From NCBI RefSeq assembly GCF_003054285.1, contig NZ_QBKS01000002.1, positions 868,001 to 932,000 on the forward strand: 64,000 nt of DNA, given 5' to 3'. Position numbers and translations under genes: made by a program. Positions 50,839 to 61,200 of the stretch are shown here, one piece after another (position 1 is the first letter of the stretch; every line of letters starts with the position of its first letter). Origin of the DNA: Litoreibacter ponti. GTDB taxonomy: Bacteria > Pseudomonadota > Alphaproteobacteria > Rhodobacterales > Rhodobacteraceae. The notes beneath the pieces are model-generated. The model saw only the letters and a list, made by a program, of their open reading frames with translations. It had not been told where the DNA came from and did no database searches.

Positions 50839-51519
50839 ATGAAGCTGACCTGGTTCGGACACGCCGCCTTCGGGCTGGAGCCCGACGCGGGCCCCACCAT
50901 CATCACCGATCCCTACACGCCCGAAGGCGTCGGATACGCGCCGATCACACAAGCGGCGGACCTCGTTATCATTTCATCGGATGATGACAGCGCCCATTGC
51001 CGCGCCGATCTGATCGACGGCGATCCGGTCGTCGTGAATGCCCTCACCGTAGCGCAGAACGGCGGCGCGACCGAGGCTTTGGGCGTCGAGGTCACCGCGA
51101 TCGAGGCGGCAGAATGGGATCACCACCCCGAACATGAGGTGCCGGGGCAGAACGGCATGTACCGTTTCACCCTTGATGGCATCCGCTTTGCGCATATGGG
51201 GGATGTGGGCAACCCGCTGACTGACGCGCAGCAACGCTTCTTCGAGGGCACGGACGTGCTGTTCGCGCTGGCGGGTGGCTACCTGACGCTGGAGCTGCCG
51301 GACCTGATGGAGATGATCCACCGCATGCGCCCAAAGCTGGTCATTCCGATGCATTTCCGCACGCTGACCTACAGGCCGCGCAACACGATGTGGATCGAAA
51401 GTTTCCTGAGCCATTTCAAGGAGGACGACATCGATTTCGCCTTCGGTGCGACCCATGACATCAAGAAAGACGATATCCCCGAGCGCACCCGCGTTCTGGT
51501 GATGGACTACGTTCGCTGA
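50839..51519 (+). CDS. Metallo-beta-lactamase-fold hydrolase (UPF0173/UlaG-like) with degenerate metal motif
   Basis: This 226-aa protein starts MKLTWFGHAAFGLE, the pattern of UlaG-like metallo-hydrolases, and retains HMGDVGN (His 119, Asp 122) and IPMHFRT (His 172). The HxHxDH motif that holds the metals reads SSDDDSAH (residues 46-53), so at least two ligands are replaced. It could use a different metal set, such as one with Asp ligands, or be non-hydrolytic. It starts directly after the dioxygenase stop, so the two are co-translated. UlaG is a sugar lactonase, so a lactonase role fits the context but is unproven. Confidence 0.85.
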   Translation: MKLTWFGHAAFGLEPDAGPTIITDPYTPEGVGYAPITQAADLVIISSDDDSAHCRADLIDGDPVVVNALTVAQNGGATEALGVEVTAIEAAEWDHHPEHEVPGQNGMYRFTLDGIRFAHMGDVGNPLTDAQQRFFEGTDVLFALAGGYLTLELPDLMEMIHRMRPKLVIPMHFRTLTYRPRNTMWIESFLSHFKEDDIDFAFGATHDIKKDDIPERTRVLVMDYVR

Positions 51520-51563
51520 CGCGGACGCAAGAGGGGGCGAATGCCCCGCAAAGGGAGGAAAAC

Positions 51564-53294
51564 ATGATACGAAAGACAACTCTTTGGGCAGGCACCGCCT
51601 TGGCTCTGGCCGCAATGGCGGGCGCGGCCTCGGCGCAGGATGTCGCGCGCGAGAACACGGTCATCTTCGACCTCGACCGCACCATCCAGGACCCCGAGAA
51701 TTTCAACTGGATGACCCCGGGCACCAAGCGGATGCATGGCGCGCACCAGACCATGTGGGAGCCGCTTTTCATCCTCAACTACGGCACCGGCGCCATCGAC
51801 CCATGGCTTGCCACGGGCTTTGACAGCAACGCCGACAGCACCGAGTTTACCATCACCCTGCGCGACGGCGTCGAATGGTCCGATGGCGAGGCATTCAACG
51901 CCGACGACGTGGTGTTCACCGTCAACCTCGCCCTGACCAACGAGGAAATCTCCAGCCGCGAGGCCTCGACCATCCGCGCGCAAGTGGCCTCGGTCGAGAA
52001 GGTCGATGACCTGACGGTGAAATTCACCCTCAGCAGCGCCAACCCGCGCTTCATCGTCGAGAATTTCGGCGTGCGGATCTTCGGCTCGTTCCTGATCATG
52101 CCCGAACACATCTGGGCTGGCGAAAATGCGGCGACCTTTACCTTCAACCCGCCCATCGGCACCGGGCCCTACACCTTCACCTCCGCCGCGTCGAACCGGG
52201 CGATCTGGGATCGCAACGACGACTGGTGGGGCGCCAAGACCGGCTTCATGGACCTGCCCGCGCCGCAGCGGGTGATCTTCCTCGAATCCGGTGGCGAGGA
52301 AAGCCGCGCGCAGCTCATGGTCTCGAACCAGCTCGATGCGGCGCAGAACGTCACCATCGGCACGTTTGAAGCCATCCAGGCGCAAAATCCCAATGTCATC
52401 GCATGGCATGACGGCTACCCCTACGCCGCCGCTGACCCCTGCGCGCGCCAGTTGGAGATCAACACCACCATCGCGCCGTGGGACAATGCCAACATGCGCA
52501 AGGCGGTGGCCCGGATCATCGACCGCAGCCAGATCGTGAACGTGGCCTATGAGGGCACCACAGAGGCTAGCCGCACGATGTTTGCGCAATTCGGCTCCAT
52601 GGCGCCCTTTGTCGACGCGGTGGTCGAGGCGGGCTACGGCCTTCCGGCGGCGGCGGATGTCGCGGCCGGCCAGGCGCTGATCGAAGCGGAAGGCTGGGTG
52701 AAGGAAGGCGACTACTACACCAAGGACGGCGAGACGCTGTCGGTCGACATCCACGTGAACTCCGCCTCTACCGAGTACACCCGCACCATCGACGTGATCG
52801 TCGAGCAGCTTCAGCGCGCGGGCATCGACGCCAAGGCGGTACCGGTCGAGAATGGTGTCTTCTGGGGCGAGGTCCTGCCGTTCGGGGCCTACGAGATGTC
52901 CTATAGCTGGCTGTCCTGCGGCTCGGTGAACGAACCATGGGCCTCGATGGGCCGCTACACCGTCAAGGACGTGGTGCCCGTCGGCGAACGCTCCCCCGGC
53001 TTTAACAATACAAGCCGCTGGGATGGCCCCGCCGCAGAGGCCTATTCGGCGATCGTCGATGATATTGCTACGCGCGCCTTGGGCGATCCCGAGGTGCCTG
53101 CGCTTGTTGCCGAGGCGTATCAGTATCTCGACGCCGAGCTGCCGTTCATCCCGCTGGTTCAGGCGACCAAGCTGTTGCCGATGAACACCACCTATTGGAC
53201 CGGTTGGCCGTCAGAGGCGAACTACTACAACCATCCGTTCTTCTGGTGGAACTCGACCCATCAGGTCATTCACAACCTCCAGCCGGCCAACTAG
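51564..53294 (+). CDS. ABC transporter substrate-binding protein, SBP family 5 (Opp/Dpp type)
   Basis: This 576-aa periplasmic binding protein has a signal peptide ending ASA|QD (about residue 25). The family-5 layout is clear in LRDGVEWSDGEAFNADDVVF and GTGPYTFTSAASNRAIWDRN, and the C-terminal TYWTGWPSEANYY. Although often called peptide-binding, this group in alphaproteobacteria and Thermotoga also takes up oligosaccharides such as mannosides. The GH38 enzyme at the end of the operon supports a glycan ligand. GGGAGGA precedes the ATG. Confidence 0.9.
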   Translation: MIRKTTLWAGTALALAAMAGAASAQDVARENTVIFDLDRTIQDPENFNWMTPGTKRMHGAHQTMWEPLFILNYGTGAIDPWLATGFDSNADSTEFTITLRDGVEWSDGEAFNADDVVFTVNLALTNEEISSREASTIRAQVASVEKVDDLTVKFTLSSANPRFIVENFGVRIFGSFLIMPEHIWAGENAATFTFNPPIGTGPYTFTSAASNRAIWDRNDDWWGAKTGFMDLPAPQRVIFLESGGEESRAQLMVSNQLDAAQNVTIGTFEAIQAQNPNVIAWHDGYPYAAADPCARQLEINTTIAPWDNANMRKAVARIIDRSQIVNVAYEGTTEASRTMFAQFGSMAPFVDAVVEAGYGLPAAADVAAGQALIEAEGWVKEGDYYTKDGETLSVDIHVNSASTEYTRTIDVIVEQLQRAGIDAKAVPVENGVFWGEVLPFGAYEMSYSWLSCGSVNEPWASMGRYTVKDVVPVGERSPGFNNTSRWDGPAAEAYSAIVDDIATRALGDPEVPALVAEAYQYLDAELPFIPLVQATKLLPMNTTYWTGWPSEANYYNHPFFWWNSTHQVIHNLQPAN

Positions 53295-53381
53295 GCCGGG
53301 TGCGTGGGGGGCTGGTTTCTCCCTGCCAGCCCCCATTTTTTCGATGGAAGGAGCGGCACAGCCTGTGCCGACAATCCGATC

Positions 53382-54539
53382 ATGTCTTTGGCTCTAGAAC
53401 GTCCAGTCGATCCTTTCGTGGCAGCGCGTCGCGACCCCGGCGCCGTCGTCCAGCGCTTCGGTGAGGAGGATCTGGTGATGCTGTTGCGCTGGCGCGACGT
53501 GCGTGCGGCGGCCAGAGACCACGCGCAGTTTGACAGCGCGCAGCGGGGCCGGGTTCCGACACCGCCAGAGCACGATATTCGCCCCTTTCGCCAACTGCCC
53601 ATTGAGACCAATCCACCTGAGCACGCCCTCTGGAAAGCGATCGTGTTGCCGTTCTTTCGCCGCCCGGTGAACCCGGACATCATACCGGAATTTCAGGATG
53701 TTTTGCGCAGCCACATGCAGCGACTTCTTGACGGAGGGGACGTCGAGGTCGTGCGCGACTTCGCGCTGCCGGTCCAGTCAGCGGCCTTGGCGGTGCTGCT
53801 CGATACGGATCGCGACATTGCCCGGGTCTGGCAGGGTTGGGGCCTGCATGCGTTGCGCAGCAATGGCAAAACCGACCCGGCAAAGGCCGCGCGCTTTCTG
53901 ACGTTCATCGACGAGATGCTGGATCGCGGGCAATCCGACCCTGACATGGGTCTCTTTGCTGCGTTGCATGAGGCGCAGTTTGAGGGGCGGCCCCTCACCC
54001 GCGATGAGATGCGCGGCCTTTGTCACCTTGCCCTTGCTGGCGGGCGGGACACACTGATCCATGCCATTTCCGGGACGCTGGCCCACTTGGCGGCGCACCC
54101 CGACGACCTGCGGCGGCTCCGCGGCGCGCCGTCCTTGATCCCGCTCGCCGTGGAAGAGCTCTTTCGGGTTCTCTCCCCGCTGGCCATGATCGGGCGCGTC
54201 TGCCCGCATGGGCACGAGGTCGGACCCCTGCATATCGCGCCCGACGCGCGGGCTGGATTGTGCTGGGCGGCTGCAAACCGTGACCCGCAGGTGTTCGACA
54301 ACCCGTTAGAAATACGTATCGACCGTGCCCCCAACCCGCACGTCGCCTTCGGGGCTTGCACCCATACCTGCCTCGGGGCTCCGATGGCACGGCTTATCCT
54401 GCGCAGCTTGCTGGCTGAGATCGTTCGGCATGTGGCCGCAATAGCAGTCATCTCGGCCACCCCGCGCGCATCGCCATTTGGCACGCCGTATCTTTACGAC
54501 AGCCTGACACTCCGCCTGACAAGGATCGAGGACCCATGA
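53382..54539 (+). CDS. Cytochrome P450
   Basis: This 385-aa soluble P450 has the I-helix motif AGGRDT (residues 219-224, with Thr 224 for O2 activation), the K-helix E259-L-F-R262 and the heme loop FGACTHTCLG with Cys 330 as heme ligand. The length is that of bacterial class I enzymes, which need a ferredoxin and reductase; neither is in the window. It lies between binding protein and permease genes, and its stop overlaps the next ATG by four bases, so it is part of the transport operon. P450s of the CYP236A type demethylate 6-O-methylgalactose in algal-sugar-using bacteria, so a similar role here is plausible. No ribosome-binding site is seen at ATG 53382. Confidence 0.93.
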   Translation: MSLALERPVDPFVAARRDPGAVVQRFGEEDLVMLLRWRDVRAAARDHAQFDSAQRGRVPTPPEHDIRPFRQLPIETNPPEHALWKAIVLPFFRRPVNPDIIPEFQDVLRSHMQRLLDGGDVEVVRDFALPVQSAALAVLLDTDRDIARVWQGWGLHALRSNGKTDPAKAARFLTFIDEMLDRGQSDPDMGLFAALHEAQFEGRPLTRDEMRGLCHLALAGGRDTLIHAISGTLAHLAAHPDDLRRLRGAPSLIPLAVEELFRVLSPLAMIGRVCPHGHEVGPLHIAPDARAGLCWAAANRDPQVFDNPLEIRIDRAPNPHVAFGACTHTCLGAPMARLILRSLLAEIVRHVAAIAVISATPRASPFGTPYLYDSLTLRLTRIEDP

Positions 54540-55546
54540 GACGCATCCCGCGCGACTACCTCCTCAACCGACTGGTGACGCTGGTGCTGACGATCCTGAT
54601 CGCTGCGACGATTATCTGGATCATCCCACGCCTGTCCCCCGTGGACCCGGCAGAGATCGCCCTGGGCCGGATGGCCGCGGGCGCCGGGTCGGTGGCAAAT
54701 TCGGAGGAAATTCTGGCGCAACTGCGCGCGAACATGGGCATCGATCAGCCCTTCATCGTGCAATATCTCAAGTACATCTCCGGCGCGCTGGTGTTCGACT
54801 TCGGCCTATCGACGGCGGCCTTCCCCACCCCGGTCTCCACGCTGATCATGAACGCGTTGCCCTGGACGCTGGGGCTGATGATTCTGTCGCTGATCATCAC
54901 CTTCGTGATCGGCAACCTACTGGGCGCGCTGATGGTGTGGGAGCGGTCGCCGAAGCTGGTGAAGGTCGCCATCCCGGCGGCGATGGTCTTCACCTCGATC
55001 CCGCCGATCCTGTCGGGCCTGCTGCTGATGTGGATCTTCGCAGCCAAGCTGCAATGGTTTCCGCTGACCGGCGCCTACAGCATCTTCGTCGAGCCCGGCT
55101 GGACCTGGAGCTTCGTGCAATCGGTGCTCTACCACGGGTTTCTCCCGGCGTTGTCCATCGTGGTGGTCACCTTCGGCTTCTGGGCGCTCGGGATGCGCGG
55201 GCTGATGATCACCGTGCAGGGCGAGGATTACGTCAAGCTGGCCGAGGCCAAGGGCCTGCGCCCCCGCTACATTCTCTACCGCTACATGATCCGCAACGCG
55301 ATCCTGCCGCAGATCACGGCCTTTGCTCTGAAGATCGGGCTGCTGATCGCGGGGCAGGTGCTGGTGGAGCGCATCTTCGCCTATAACGGCATGGGCAAGC
55401 TGCTTTACGATGCAATCCTCAATCAGGATTTCCCGGTCATTCAAGGCGTCTCCTACGTTATCATCCTGATCACCGCGCTGTCCGTCTTCCTCGTCGATCT
55501 GCTCTACCCGTTCATCGACCCGCGCATTCGGCACGAGGCGAATTGA
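54536..55546 (+). CDS. ABC transporter permease, DppB/OppB type
   Basis: This 336-aa permease begins with YLLNRLVTLVLTILIAATII, the first helix of the DppB type, and has the EAA loop LAEAKGLRPRYILYRYMIRN. The C-terminus FLVDLLYPFIDPRIRHEA is typical. The ATG overlaps the P450 stop. It forms the membrane channel with the next gene product. Confidence 0.94.
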   Translation: MRRIPRDYLLNRLVTLVLTILIAATIIWIIPRLSPVDPAEIALGRMAAGAGSVANSEEILAQLRANMGIDQPFIVQYLKYISGALVFDFGLSTAAFPTPVSTLIMNALPWTLGLMILSLIITFVIGNLLGALMVWERSPKLVKVAIPAAMVFTSIPPILSGLLLMWIFAAKLQWFPLTGAYSIFVEPGWTWSFVQSVLYHGFLPALSIVVVTFGFWALGMRGLMITVQGEDYVKLAEAKGLRPRYILYRYMIRNAILPQITAFALKIGLLIAGQVLVERIFAYNGMGKLLYDAILNQDFPVIQGVSYVIILITALSVFLVDLLYPFIDPRIRHEAN

Positions 55547-55547
55547 G

Positions 55548-56480
55548 ATGACCAGTCAGGACAACATCCCACCCACCCGGGCCGAGCGCAAACAGGCCAA
55601 ACGGCTCAAGCGGTTCGACAACCCGTGGATGAACCCCAAGCTGTTGTGGGGTGCGGGGCTTTTGCTGGGCATCATCGCGCTCGGGATTTTCGGACGGCTC
55701 GTGTGGAACCTCGATCTGGTGTTCACCGGGTCCAGCCCGCTGAAGCTGCCGCCGCTGGGCTTTGAGAACCTGCGCCGCCAGCCCGGCGTGCTCGATCACC
55801 CGCTTGGGACCGATGGCGGGGGGCGCGATCTGCTGGCCCTGATCATCATCGGTGCGCCAAACACGCTGTTCGTGGGGCTGCTCGCCTCGCTCATTGGCAT
55901 GTCCATTGGCATCTTTCTGGGCTTCTCGGCGGGCTTTCTGGGCGGGCGGATCGACGATGTGATCCGGGTCGGGGCGGATGTGATGATCACGATCCCGCCG
56001 CTTCTGATCCTCGTCGTGTTCCAGTCCGCCTTCGGGGACGTGACCCTGACGATGATGGCGCTGCTGATCGCGGGCTTCGTGTGGCAATCGCCCACCCGGC
56101 TGATCCGCGCGCAGGTGCTCTCGATGAAGCAATCGGGCTATGTGCAGATGGCGCAGCTCTCCGGCGCCTCCACCGGTCACATCATGTTCCGCGAGATGAT
56201 GCCGAACCTCGTGCCCTACCTCTTCGGCTCTTTCATCGCCTCGGTCACCACCTCGATCGTGACCGCGGTGGGGCTAGAGGTCTTGGGCCTCGGCCCGCAG
56301 CGCATCCCAACCCTTGGCCGCACGATCTACGAGGCGATCAACGCGGGCGCGCTGATCCAGAACCTGTGGTGGTGGTGGGGCATCCCGACCCTGCTTCTGG
56401 CGGTCATATTCATCGGGCTTTTGCTGATCAACCTTGGACTGGACGAGGTCTCCAACCCGCGCTTGAGGAAGCTGTCATGA
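55548..56480 (+). CDS. ABC transporter permease, DppC/OppC type
   Basis: This 310-aa permease has a basic, cytoplasmic N-terminus (RAERKQAKRLKRFDNPWMNP), then the DppC pattern HPLGTDGGGRDLLALIIIGA and the EAA loop QLSGASTGHIMFREMMPNLV. It ends NLGLDEVSNPRLRKLS, the usual DppC end. It starts one base after the previous stop and overlaps the ATPase start by four bases. Confidence 0.94.
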   Translation: MTSQDNIPPTRAERKQAKRLKRFDNPWMNPKLLWGAGLLLGIIALGIFGRLVWNLDLVFTGSSPLKLPPLGFENLRRQPGVLDHPLGTDGGGRDLLALIIIGAPNTLFVGLLASLIGMSIGIFLGFSAGFLGGRIDDVIRVGADVMITIPPLLILVVFQSAFGDVTLTMMALLIAGFVWQSPTRLIRAQVLSMKQSGYVQMAQLSGASTGHIMFREMMPNLVPYLFGSFIASVTTSIVTAVGLEVLGLGPQRIPTLGRTIYEAINAGALIQNLWWWWGIPTLLLAVIFIGLLLINLGLDEVSNPRLRKLS

Positions 56481-58219
56481 CCGACAAACCCGTTCTGACG
56501 CTGCGCGATCTGTCGATCGAATTTCCGACCCCGGCCGGGATCGTGAAAGCGGTCAAGCACCTGGACCTGACCATCGAGACGGGCCGACGCGTGGGCTTCG
56601 TGGGCGAAAGCGGCTCGGGCAAGACGACGACCGCGCTGGCGGTGATGCAGATGTTGGCCGAGCCCGGACGCATCTCGGGCGGCACCATCGATCTGGCGGG
56701 CACGGACGTGCTCGCCCTGTCGGAAGAGGACATGCGTCAGACCCGCCTGTCGCGCATCGCCTACATCCCTCAAGGGGCGATGAACTCGCTCAACCCAGTG
56801 ATGCGGATCGAGCCGCAGATGTGGGACGGCATCATCGCCCACGAAGGGCACGTGGACCGCGCCGCCCTGAAAGAGCGCTCGGACGCGGCGCTCGTCAGCG
56901 TCGGGCTGCCGGTGCACACGGCGGAGCTGTACCCGCACGAGCTGTCGGGTGGGATGAAGCAGCGGGTCTGCATCGCGATGGGGATCATCCTCAACCCAGA
57001 GCTCATCATCGCCGACGAGCCCACCTCGGCCCTTGATGTGGTCACGCAGCGGCAGGTGATGCAGACGCTCAAGGACATTCAGCGCACCATCGGCTCCGGT
57101 CTGATCCTGATCGGGCACGATATGGGGCTGATGGCCCAGTCGGTCGACGAGCTTGCGGTGCTGAAGGACGGCGAGCTGGTCGAGCACGGCACGGTGCAGC
57201 AAATCCTGGAGGCGCCAAAGCATCCCTACACCAAGGACCTGATCTCCTCGGTGCCGCTGGTGGGCGGGGAGAGCTTCCTCAACCCCGATCGTGGCGCGGC
57301 TGCCCCCGCCCGCGACAGCAGCGAGCCGCTTTTGCGCTTTGAGCATGTCCGCAAGGATTACGGTGCGGTCACGGCCCTGCATCCGATGTCTTTCACGCTG
57401 CAAGGCGACACGCCGCAGATCATTTCTATTGTCGGCCAATCCGGCTCGGGCAAATCCACGATGGGCTCGATCATGCTGGGCTTCAACCCGCCCAGCGAGG
57501 GCCGCGTGCTGTTCGAGGGCCAAGACATCCAGTCCATGTCGCAGGCGCAATCGCTGGATTTTCGCAAGAACGTGCAGGCGGTGTTCCAGGACCCCTACGC
57601 CTGCTTCAACCCGTTCTACCGGGTGAACCACGCCCTGAAATTCCCTTTCAGGAAATTCGGCCTGGCAAAGAACGAGGCCCACACCCAACGAGCGATGGAG
57701 GAGGCCTGCGCCGCCGTCGGGCTGGACCCCGATCTGGTGCTGCAACGTTATCCGCACCAGCTGTCGGGCGGCCAACGCCAGCGCCTGATTGTCGCCCGCG
57801 CGCTGATGCTGTCGCCCAAGCTTTTGATTGCGGACGAGCCGGTCAGCATGGTCGATGCGTCCCTGCGCGCCTCGATCCTCGCCAACATCTACGATCTGAA
57901 AGACAAATACGGCATCTCGATCCTCTACATCACCCATGATCTGGCCACGGCCTACCATGTCAGCGACTACGTCATGGTGCTGTTCAAGGGGCATGTCGTG
58001 GAAGCCGGACCACCCAAAGAGGTCATCGGCGCGCCACAGCACCCCTACACGCAGCTTCTGATCGACTCGATTCCCTGGCCCGACTTGAGCCGCGCTTGGG
58101 GCGACGGGCGACTCGATTGGGACCCGGCCGAGAAAGAGGCCGCAGCGGCCAAGGTCGATGCAGTCTACCGCGGCGAAGTCACCGGGTTCGATCTAGCAAA
58201 GGCGGCCCGGCGCGCATGA
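56477..58219 (+). CDS. ABC transporter double ATPase, Opp/Dpp type
   Basis: This 580-aa protein fuses two ATPase cassettes. Cassette 1 has Walker A GESGSGKTT (about 43-51) and signature LSGGMKQRV; cassette 2 has GQSGSGKSTMG and signature LSGGQRQRL. The solute-specific motif PKHPYTKDL follows cassette 1 and PQHPYTQLL follows cassette 2. The start at 56477 overlaps the permease stop; the longer open frame upstream mirrors that permease. It supplies energy to the importer encoded just before it. Confidence 0.95.
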   Translation: MTDKPVLTLRDLSIEFPTPAGIVKAVKHLDLTIETGRRVGFVGESGSGKTTTALAVMQMLAEPGRISGGTIDLAGTDVLALSEEDMRQTRLSRIAYIPQGAMNSLNPVMRIEPQMWDGIIAHEGHVDRAALKERSDAALVSVGLPVHTAELYPHELSGGMKQRVCIAMGIILNPELIIADEPTSALDVVTQRQVMQTLKDIQRTIGSGLILIGHDMGLMAQSVDELAVLKDGELVEHGTVQQILEAPKHPYTKDLISSVPLVGGESFLNPDRGAAAPARDSSEPLLRFEHVRKDYGAVTALHPMSFTLQGDTPQIISIVGQSGSGKSTMGSIMLGFNPPSEGRVLFEGQDIQSMSQAQSLDFRKNVQAVFQDPYACFNPFYRVNHALKFPFRKFGLAKNEAHTQRAMEEACAAVGLDPDLVLQRYPHQLSGGQRQRLIVARALMLSPKLLIADEPVSMVDASLRASILANIYDLKDKYGISILYITHDLATAYHVSDYVMVLFKGHVVEAGPPKEVIGAPQHPYTQLLIDSIPWPDLSRAWGDGRLDWDPAEKEAAAAKVDAVYRGEVTGFDLAKAARRA

Positions 58220-61200
58220 CGGGGACCTGGCCCTTCATTGCCGAAAAGATCGCAACCCGCCTTGCCCTGATCGCCCCGCATATCCACCGCAAGCAGCAGC
58301 CGCTGCCCAAGTTTCGCTTTCTGCCGCTTCCCAAAGCGGATGTGAACGCACCGATTTTTGGCGATGCCGCGGATTGGGAGACGATCCCGCATAACAGCTA
58401 CTGGGGCCGCGCCGACCAGAATTTCGTAATGACATGCACCTTTCAGGTGCCGGAAGGGTGGGACCCGGAGCGTGTCGCGCTGCAGTTCCCGCTCGGGGTG
58501 ATGGGCGATATCTTCAACCACCCGGAGGCGTTGGTCTATCTCGACGACCAGCCGATCGGTTCTGCGGACCGCTACCACCACACGATTCCGCTGCCAGCCT
58601 CTGCCAGTGACGGCGCGCCGCACATACTGACCCTTCACGGCTGGACCGGGCTCGCGGGCTGGCCCCCCGACCCGGACAGCGCGGCAAAGCTTTTCATGGG
58701 CCGACCCGCGATTGTAGAGCGCGACCCGACGCTTCTGGCCTTTCACCAACTCGCGGAAACCACGCTCGACACCGCGCGCGCGCTCGACCGCGACGATCCT
58801 GTCGCCGGCAAGCTGCTCAAGGCGCTTGATCACGCCTTCATCACCCTCGACACGCGCGACCCGATCGGCGACGCACTTTACGACACCGCCACCGATGCGC
58901 TGATGGGCCTTGAGGGGGATATCGCCGAGGCAGGTACGCCGCTCGACGTGACGCTCCACGGGATCGGCCACGCGCATATGGACATCGCCTATCTCTGGCC
59001 GATCTCTCAAATCCGGCTCAAGAACGCGCGGACCTATACCAACGTTCTGCGGTTGATGGACGAGGACCCGGACTATCGGTTCTCCCACTCCCAGCCGCAG
59101 CTCTACGCCATGCTGGCCGAGGACTACCCGGCGATCTTCGAGAAGGTGAAAACCCGCGTCACAGAGGGCCGGTGGGAGGTCATGGGTGGCATGTGGGTCG
59201 AGCCGGACCTCAACATCCCGGGCCCTGAAGCCCTGATCCGCCAGCTCACCCTCGGTCGCAGCTATTTCCGCGAGACCTTCGGCGAGGTCGACGCACCCGT
59301 CCTTTGGCTGCCGGACACGTTCGGCTTTCCGGCGCAAATCCCGCAGCTGATGAAGCTGGCCGGGCTCAGATGGTTCGCCACCAACAAGCTGAACTGGAAT
59401 CAGGCGAACCCCGTGCCGTCCTCGACCCACCTCTGGGAGGGGCTCGACGGGACCCAGGTACTCGCCCATGTGCTGACCACCCCGCGCGATGTGCAGTACC
59501 TGCCCTTTCCCACCAATTACAAAAGCGATCTGAGCGCGCGCGAGGTGCTTGGCACATGGGCACGTTCGACCGCGCCCGACACGATCCGGGACCTGCCGAT
59601 TTGCTATGGCTATGGCGATGGTGGCGGCGGGCCGACGGAGACGCTTTTGGCCAAGGCCCGTATCTTCGCGGACATGCCCGGCATGCCACGCATCAAGCAC
59701 AGCTCCGTGCGCGAGACGTTCGAGGCGTTGGAAGCCTCCGAAGCCGAACTGCCGGTGTGGTCCGGCGAGCATTATCTGGAATGCCATCGCGGCGTGCTCA
59801 CTTCTCAAGGCTGGATCAAGCGCGCCAACCGCAAGGCCGAGGCCGCCCTGCACGAGGCAGAGGCACTCGCGGCCATGGCAGGCCAGACACCCGAGCTTGG
59901 GACAGCGTGGCGACTTCTGTGTCTCAACCAGTTTCACGACATCCTCACCGGCACATCGATCGCGCAAGTGTTCGAGGACGCGCGCGCCGACTTTGCAAGG
60001 ATCATGGACATTGCCGAGACGGCCAGCCTGCAAGCCGCAAACGCGCTGGCCTTAAGGGAGCCCGCGATTGCGAACGTATCGCCGATGTCTGGCCCACGGG
60101 TCGCGCTGGTCGGTGAAGATATCAAGGTCGATGGCCAACTGGTCGAAGGCGGTACACTCGTCCATTTCGACACTCTACCCAGCTACAGCATCACTCCGAT
60201 CACTGCCGCAACGCGGCCCGCCGCATCTGTCACCTGCGAGACGACAGAAGGCGAGGTCACCCTTGAAAACCCACATCTGCGGGTCGAGATTTCCGCGACG
60301 GGACAGGTGACACGGGTGTTCGACAAACGCTCCAACCGGGATGTCCTGATGCCCGGTGAGATCGGCAACCGGCTGATCGCGTTCGAGGACCGCCCGATCT
60401 GCTGGGACGCGTGGGATATCGACCCGTTTTACGAAGACCGCCCGGAGATCGTGCAAGGGGATACCAAGGTCCGCACTGTCGAGAGCGGCCCCCTGCGCGC
60501 CGCGGTCGAGGTCACGACGAAATGGCGCAGCAGCACGATCTGTCAGCGTATTGAGTTGTGCGCCCATTCCACACGCCTCGACTTCGTCTCCGAGGTAGAC
60601 TGGCACGAGCGGCACACGCTTATGAAAGCCGCTTTCCCGACGAGCATCCAAGCGACCTCGGCCGACTTCGACATCCAATGGGGCCGCATCACGCGCGCCA
60701 CGACCCGGGACACCAGCTTCGATGCCGCGCGCTTCGAGGTCCCTGCGCAGAAATGGGGCAGTGTCAGCGACGATGATCTGGCCGTCGCGGTGTTGAACGA
60801 TTGCAAATACGGATACGACGTCTTGGGTGGCCGGATCAGGATCACGCTCATCAAAAGCTCCACCTCGCCCGATCCCGGCGCGGATCAGGGACATCATGAA
60901 TTCACCTATAGCTTGTTTTCATTCGACCCTGACCGCCCCGAGCTTCTGAATTCCGAAGCCTACGCCCTGAACATACCGCTTCGGTTGATTGACGCGTCGA
61001 CCCAGCCCACAGGGCGCTCAGTCGGCCTCATCGAAAGTCAAAACTCGGATATTATCGTGCAGACTCTGAAGCCTGCAGACGATGGGAATGGAATGATACT
61101 GCGCGTGTTCGAGACGCTGGGACGCCGAGCCACCACACAGTTGAGCGTGGCGAAAAACATCGAGCGGGTCGAGCGTTGCGATATCTTCGAACGCCCCGGC

